A DNA stretch of 64,000 nt from Hellea sp. (GTDB lineage: Bacteria; Pseudomonadota; Alphaproteobacteria; Caulobacterales; Maricaulaceae): positions 41,666-105,665 of the forward strand of contig JABABK010000006.1 of assembly GCA_014238285.1 (NCBI GenBank). The letters are read 5' to 3'. The notes under the pieces are model-generated. The model saw nothing but the letters and a program-made list of their open reading frames with translations, did no database searches and was not told the DNA's origin. How positions within the stretch are numbered: the stretch's first letter is position 1; every line of letters starts with the position of its first letter. The translations under genes were made by a program, and so were the position numbers. Positions 60,464 to 64,000 of the stretch are shown here, one piece after another.

Positions 60464-61696
60464 TTAACTGCGACATAGTTCTAATGCGAAACATTTGCTC
60501 TTTAGATAATTCGTCGTGACACCGTAACATATTCCGCCAATATTGAGCTTATATTTGCCGTCTTTTGCGCCGCGGCTAGAGATTACAAACTCTCGCGTAA
60601 CGCATGAAGCCTCGCCTTTTTCACAAGATTCAATATCGCCAAAACAAAATGGACCAAGCGGTAAAGCCTGAACCGATGGCGTGCCATCAGGTAAAATAGT
60701 AACTGGCTTGCCATTGGCATCGGAAATCCAAATATATCCGATCTCAAAATTCGTAAACGTCACATTTGAATAACAATTACAGACCGAAATAGATAGAGTT
60801 TCCAGATCGTCTGTCTCCAGATTATCACATTTTCCATCACCCCAACTCACGGATATGCATGGTATAAGATCAGGCATATCAACTTCTTTACATCCCCCAC
60901 AGGCATTGCAGACAATATCTTGTAGTAAGGTCATATATTGAGCCTCATCACCGAGCCCGCCAATTGTTGCCTTACCGCCAGTTTGCTCGGCCAAGTCTGT
61001 GAAATTCTTTATTGTACCGGGGTTGTTATGAAAACCGCCTTGGACCAAATGCGTGAATACAGTCACATTTTGGGACTTACAAACTATAATGGAATTAGCT
61101 GTTGCCGCATCATCGGCACCGCTTTGCGGTTCTCCTTGATCCATCGGTTCATCACTAATATAAAATATTGCTCGGCACGCATTTTCTCGCCAGTCAAAAT
61201 ATTTAGCGATATCAGCCGTAGCATCCGCGCCCTCTTCATTCGTGCCGCGACCTGTCGTATCACTATAAAATACAGGCGCTGGACTTAATCCTAATGAATT
61301 TATATAATTACGATGGGTTTGCGAAAAATTCGATCCCGAAAACGTGCCCTGAATACCAAACCAGGAAATTCTTAAATCCGTTGGGCATTTACTTTGTGCC
61401 GCTTTAATTGCCCTATCCGCAACGCGCGATATAGCGCCGCCTTTAGAACTCATACTTCCACTGGTATCGATCAGCACAACCAAATCAACAACTGGTTTTT
61501 GCCCGCCAACAGGTGTGGAACAGGGACAGCTATCTTTTTCTGTTTTACAAGGATCAAGCGCGAAATGGCGATCTTTCTGTTGCCTATTTAAGTAATCATT
61601 AATGTCTGAATGTATTCTTTCGCAGACATCTTTTGGCTCGCCGCGCTTGCGGCCCAGCCCCGTTATAGTTTTTTCAAAATCAATTTGTTTGGTCAT
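60464..61696 (-). CDS. Cysteine-rich von Willebrand factor A domain protein
   Basis: 410 residues from the ATG at 61696 (AAAGGAGCTAAAC upstream). vWA domain at ~70-270: VDLVVLIDTSGSMSSKGGAI (MIDAS DxSxS), a Thr segment (YSDTTGRGTNEEGADATADI) and IFYISDEPMDQGEP. Cysteine clusters occur on both sides: CKTEKDSCPCST before and VCNACGGCKEVDMPDLIPC then CDNLETDDLETLSISVCNC after. The C-terminal ~130 residues are beta-rich. No signal peptide, so the many cysteines would face the cytoplasm or the protein leaves unconventionally. Function unknown. Confidence 0.82.
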   Translation of the reverse strand: MTKQIDFEKTITGLGRKRGEPKDVCERIHSDINDYLNRQQKDRHFALDPCKTEKDSCPCSTPVGGQKPVVDLVVLIDTSGSMSSKGGAISRVADRAIKAAQSKCPTDLRISWFGIQGTFSGSNFSQTHRNYINSLGLSPAPVFYSDTTGRGTNEEGADATADIAKYFDWRENACRAIFYISDEPMDQGEPQSGADDAATANSIIVCKSQNVTVFTHLVQGGFHNNPGTIKNFTDLAEQTGGKATIGGLGDEAQYMTLLQDIVCNACGGCKEVDMPDLIPCISVSWGDGKCDNLETDDLETLSISVCNCYSNVTFTNFEIGYIWISDANGKPVTILPDGTPSVQALPLGPFCFGDIESCEKGEASCVTREFVISSRGAKDGKYKLNIGGICYGVTTNYLKSKCFALELCRS

Positions 61697-61903
61697 GTTT
61701 AGCTCCTTTATTTGTTGAAGCTGAATAATGCCCGTTCCCAAAGCCCTTCGCTGTGACAGCCATCACGGCAAACACAAAACTGCATTTCGGGGCTTCTCAC
61801 ACGCCCACTTTCTATTGGACTAACGCGAACAACTCCCGTAAAGGGCGCGCGAATAGACTTTAATTAGGCGCCGCCCCAACATTTGCGTGCGCGAAAGACC
61901 AAG

Positions 61904-63994
61904 ATGACAGACTTTGCTAACATACACCCGGTTCTAGCCGGCGCTATCACCGCACGTGGCTATGAGACTTTAACCCCCGTCCAAACTGAAGTCAGCGACC
62001 CTGCCCATGAAGGCAAAGACATGCTCGTCTCGGCCCAGACGGGTTCAGGCAAAACCGTCGCGTTTGGCCTGGCGCTCGCTACAACTATTCTTGGCGATGA
62101 AGACAAACTTCCAAAGGCAGATTCGCCTCTCGTCGTCGCAATCGCCCCCACAAGAGAGCTGGCCCTACAGGTCAAACGTGAACTAGAGTGGCTTTACCGT
62201 CCGGCTGGCGCGAATTTCGCCACCTGTGTTGGCGGTATGGACATGCGCGACGAGAGACGCGCGCTTGGCCGCGGCGCACACATCGTTGTCGGCACGCCGG
62301 GACGTTTGTGCGACCATATTAAACGCGGCTCTCTTGATATGACAGAAATCCGCGCCATCGTGCTGGATGAAGCAGATGAAATGCTCAAAATGGGTTTCCG
62401 TGAAGAGCTCGACCTTATCCTTGGCGCTGCGCCCGAAGACCACCGCTCGCTTATGTTCTCGGCGACTGTCTCAAAGTCAATCGCTCGGCTGACACAACAG
62501 TTTCAAAAAGATGCCGTACGCATCAATACCGTTTCATCAGCCCCGCAACATGTCGACATTGAATACCGCGCTTTAACCGTTCACAAAAACGACCAAGAAA
62601 ACGCCATCATCAATTTACTACAATATTACGATGCCAAAAACGCTATCGTATTTGGCGATACCCGCGTCGCCGTTAACCGAATGACCCAGCGCTTTAACAA
62701 TCGTGGTTTCTCGGTTGTTACGCTTTCTGGCGAGCTATCTCAAAAAGAACGAAGCCATGCCATACAGGCCATGCGCGATGGTCGTGCCCGTGTGTGTATC
62801 GCAACAGATGTTGCCGCACGCGGACTAGACCTACCTGACCTAGAACTGGTTATTCACGCCTCCATCCCGAAAAACCGTGAAGCCCTTTTGCACCGTTCTG
62901 GCCGAACAGGCCGCGCGGGCCGTAAAGGTGTCAGCGCAATCATAGTCCCGCATAATGGCCGCCGCCGCACAGAACGGCTTTTAAATGATGCCAGCATCAA
63001 AGCAGAATGGGCTGCGCCTCCTTCCGCCGCAGATGTTCTCGCCAAAGATAATGAGCGTCTATTAGAATCTCTGACCCTGACCGAAGAAGTCAGCGAAAGC
63101 GAACGCGATCTCGTCGTTCAGCTTCTCAAGGCCAGCACGCCTGAAACCATCGCCACGCTTTTCCTCAGAAATTACCGCGCTGGCCGCGCGGCCCCCGAGG
63201 AACTTCTCGGCGTCGCAGCTTATGATCCATCCCGTGAAGGCGGCTCCAAGCGCGGCGAAAGAGGCGAGCGTAAACAACGCAGCCGTAATGACTTTGAAGG
63301 CGGCGTCTGGTTCTCCCTTAACCTTGGCCGCAAACAAAAAGCCGAGCCACGCTGGATCCTGCCCATGCTCTGCAAATCAGGTGATCTCAGAAAAGGTGAA
63401 ATCGGCTCTATTAAAATCAGCGAAACCCGCACATTTGTGGAAATCGCGCCCGGCGGCGTTGGCCGCTTTGTCGAAGCCATCGGCCCAGCCGGTAAAATCG
63501 AAAAAGCCATAACGGCCAGCCGCATAGACGGCACGCCGGACTTCTCCAACGCCGACAATCGGCCCGAATATAAACCTCGCGATAAATCTCAATATCCGAA
63601 TAAAAAACGCGACCGCGAAAGAGCTCGTAGCAATCACCCAAAAGGCAAAGACGGCCACGGGCCAAAAGACCGCTCTAGCGTCAAATCAAAATCCTATGAA
63701 GGCCACCAAAACCATGAGGGCAAGAAACCTTATGAAGGCAAAAGAAACGAAACGCCTGGCTATAAAGGCAAGTCGCTCGACAAATATGACAGCGGCGACA
63801 AACCCCTCTCCAAAAAAGACCTAGCCCGCCGCGCCGCAAAGGCCGATGGCGGCAAGACCTATGATGACAAGCCAAGAGAAGCGGGTAAAAAACCCCACAA
63901 AAAGAAACTCGCCGCAGCCGCCAAACGCGCCGCTGGTGAAGGCGGAAAGCCGAAATCAGGCGGAGCGAAGTTAAAGCGTAAGAAGCGAGAGTAG
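61904..63994 (+). CDS. DEAD-box ATP-dependent RNA helicase (DeaD/DbpA-like)
   Basis: 696 residues from the ATG at 61904 (a TTG at 61883 is less likely). Q motif YETLTPVQTEV, motif I SAQTGSGKTVAFG, Ia APTRELALQV, II VLDEADEML (DEAD), III FSATVSKS, V RGLDLPDLELVIHAS, VI HRSGRTGRAGRKG. After the core (~370) comes a DbpA-type RNA-binding domain (VWFSLNLGRKQKAEPRWILP ... FVEIAPGGVGRFV) and a ~140-residue Lys/Gly/Arg/Asp-rich disordered tail with repeated YEGK-like units. Likely in ribosome assembly or cold adaptation. Ends 6 bp before the window edge. Confidence 0.94.
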   Translation: MTDFANIHPVLAGAITARGYETLTPVQTEVSDPAHEGKDMLVSAQTGSGKTVAFGLALATTILGDEDKLPKADSPLVVAIAPTRELALQVKRELEWLYRPAGANFATCVGGMDMRDERRALGRGAHIVVGTPGRLCDHIKRGSLDMTEIRAIVLDEADEMLKMGFREELDLILGAAPEDHRSLMFSATVSKSIARLTQQFQKDAVRINTVSSAPQHVDIEYRALTVHKNDQENAIINLLQYYDAKNAIVFGDTRVAVNRMTQRFNNRGFSVVTLSGELSQKERSHAIQAMRDGRARVCIATDVAARGLDLPDLELVIHASIPKNREALLHRSGRTGRAGRKGVSAIIVPHNGRRRTERLLNDASIKAEWAAPPSAADVLAKDNERLLESLTLTEEVSESERDLVVQLLKASTPETIATLFLRNYRAGRAAPEELLGVAAYDPSREGGSKRGERGERKQRSRNDFEGGVWFSLNLGRKQKAEPRWILPMLCKSGDLRKGEIGSIKISETRTFVEIAPGGVGRFVEAIGPAGKIEKAITASRIDGTPDFSNADNRPEYKPRDKSQYPNKKRDRERARSNHPKGKDGHGPKDRSSVKSKSYEGHQNHEGKKPYEGKRNETPGYKGKSLDKYDSGDKPLSKKDLARRAAKADGGKTYDDKPREAGKKPHKKKLAAAAKRAAGEGGKPKSGGAKLKRKKRE

Positions 63995-64000
63995 AGTTTC

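Noticed and set aside
1-64000. tRNA genes or CRISPR arrays
   Set aside because: No cloverleaf-like segments with a T-loop GGTTCGA pattern and no regularly spaced direct repeats were seen by eye in the intergenic regions; a covariance search would settle it.

Overview
The window is a 64 kb stretch of a moderate-GC alphaproteobacterial chromosome, probably a marine, stalked or budding type from the Hyphomonadaceae/Maricaulales area. That placement is inference. It rests on the split glycine decarboxylase (gcvPA/gcvPB) behind a tandem glycine riboswitch, the IscU-like/yidD/thrS neighbourhood, a CtrA-like box, abundant palindromic intergenic repeats and a GH16 glucanase next to sulfated-polysaccharide genes. 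No tRNA, rRNA, CRISPR array, prophage or insertion sequence was recognised.

Layout. 1-3800: thrS (partial), yidD, an IscU-like scaffold, a two-gene secreted pair (a Cys-tailed protein plus a thioredoxin-fold protein), rimM and a small secreted protein. 3.8-12.9 kb: the S-adenosylmethionine cycle (metK, ahcY), then a glycine-cleavage operon under a tandem glycine riboswitch (gcvT-gcvH-membrane protein-gcvPA-cupin-gcvPB-NADAR). 13-21 kb: a double-receiver response regulator, argS, ispH, rnhA and a redox-repair trio (msrA, thioredoxin-like, selO). 21-24 kb: a divergent cassette of a signal-less subtilase, a lipoprotein with a propeptide-like end, and a signal-less NUC1-type nuclease. 24-32 kb: hydrolase, DUF4197 lipoprotein, epimerase, sdhCDA without sdhB, and a DUF885 peptidase. 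32-35.6 kb: three tandem paralogous outer-membrane beta-barrel lipoproteins.

35.6-58.6 kb is largely surface-polysaccharide biology. It holds an ABC exporter (ATPase and permease), a large two-domain glycosyltransferase, a sulfotransferase, PAPS synthesis (cysD with an extra N-terminal HTH-like domain, cysNC), a DHH phosphoesterase suited to removing the by-product pAp, a second sulfotransferase with a frameshifted tail, dTDP-rhamnose synthesis (rfbA, rfbC, rfbB, rfbD) and a GH16 glucanase. Together these suggest synthesis and export of a sulfated, rhamnose-containing glycan. Embedded in it are three consecutive ExbD/TolR-like genes that carry a visible segmental duplication, dispersed repeats, a metallopeptidase pseudogene, rpsU, a DUF1287 protein, a beta-lactamase-like hydrolase and a pyridoxal kinase. 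58.7-64 kb: a Tat-type aldo/keto reductase, a YceI lipoprotein, a Cys-rich von Willebrand A protein and a DEAD-box RNA helicase.

Most notable: SdhC and SdhD both lack the residues that bind haem b in E. coli; an HTH-like domain is fused to CysD and the operon continues into a DHH phosphoesterase; three ExbD-like proteins stand in a row; a protease/inhibitor-like/nuclease cassette; and an 82-bp dispersed repeat of unknown nature.
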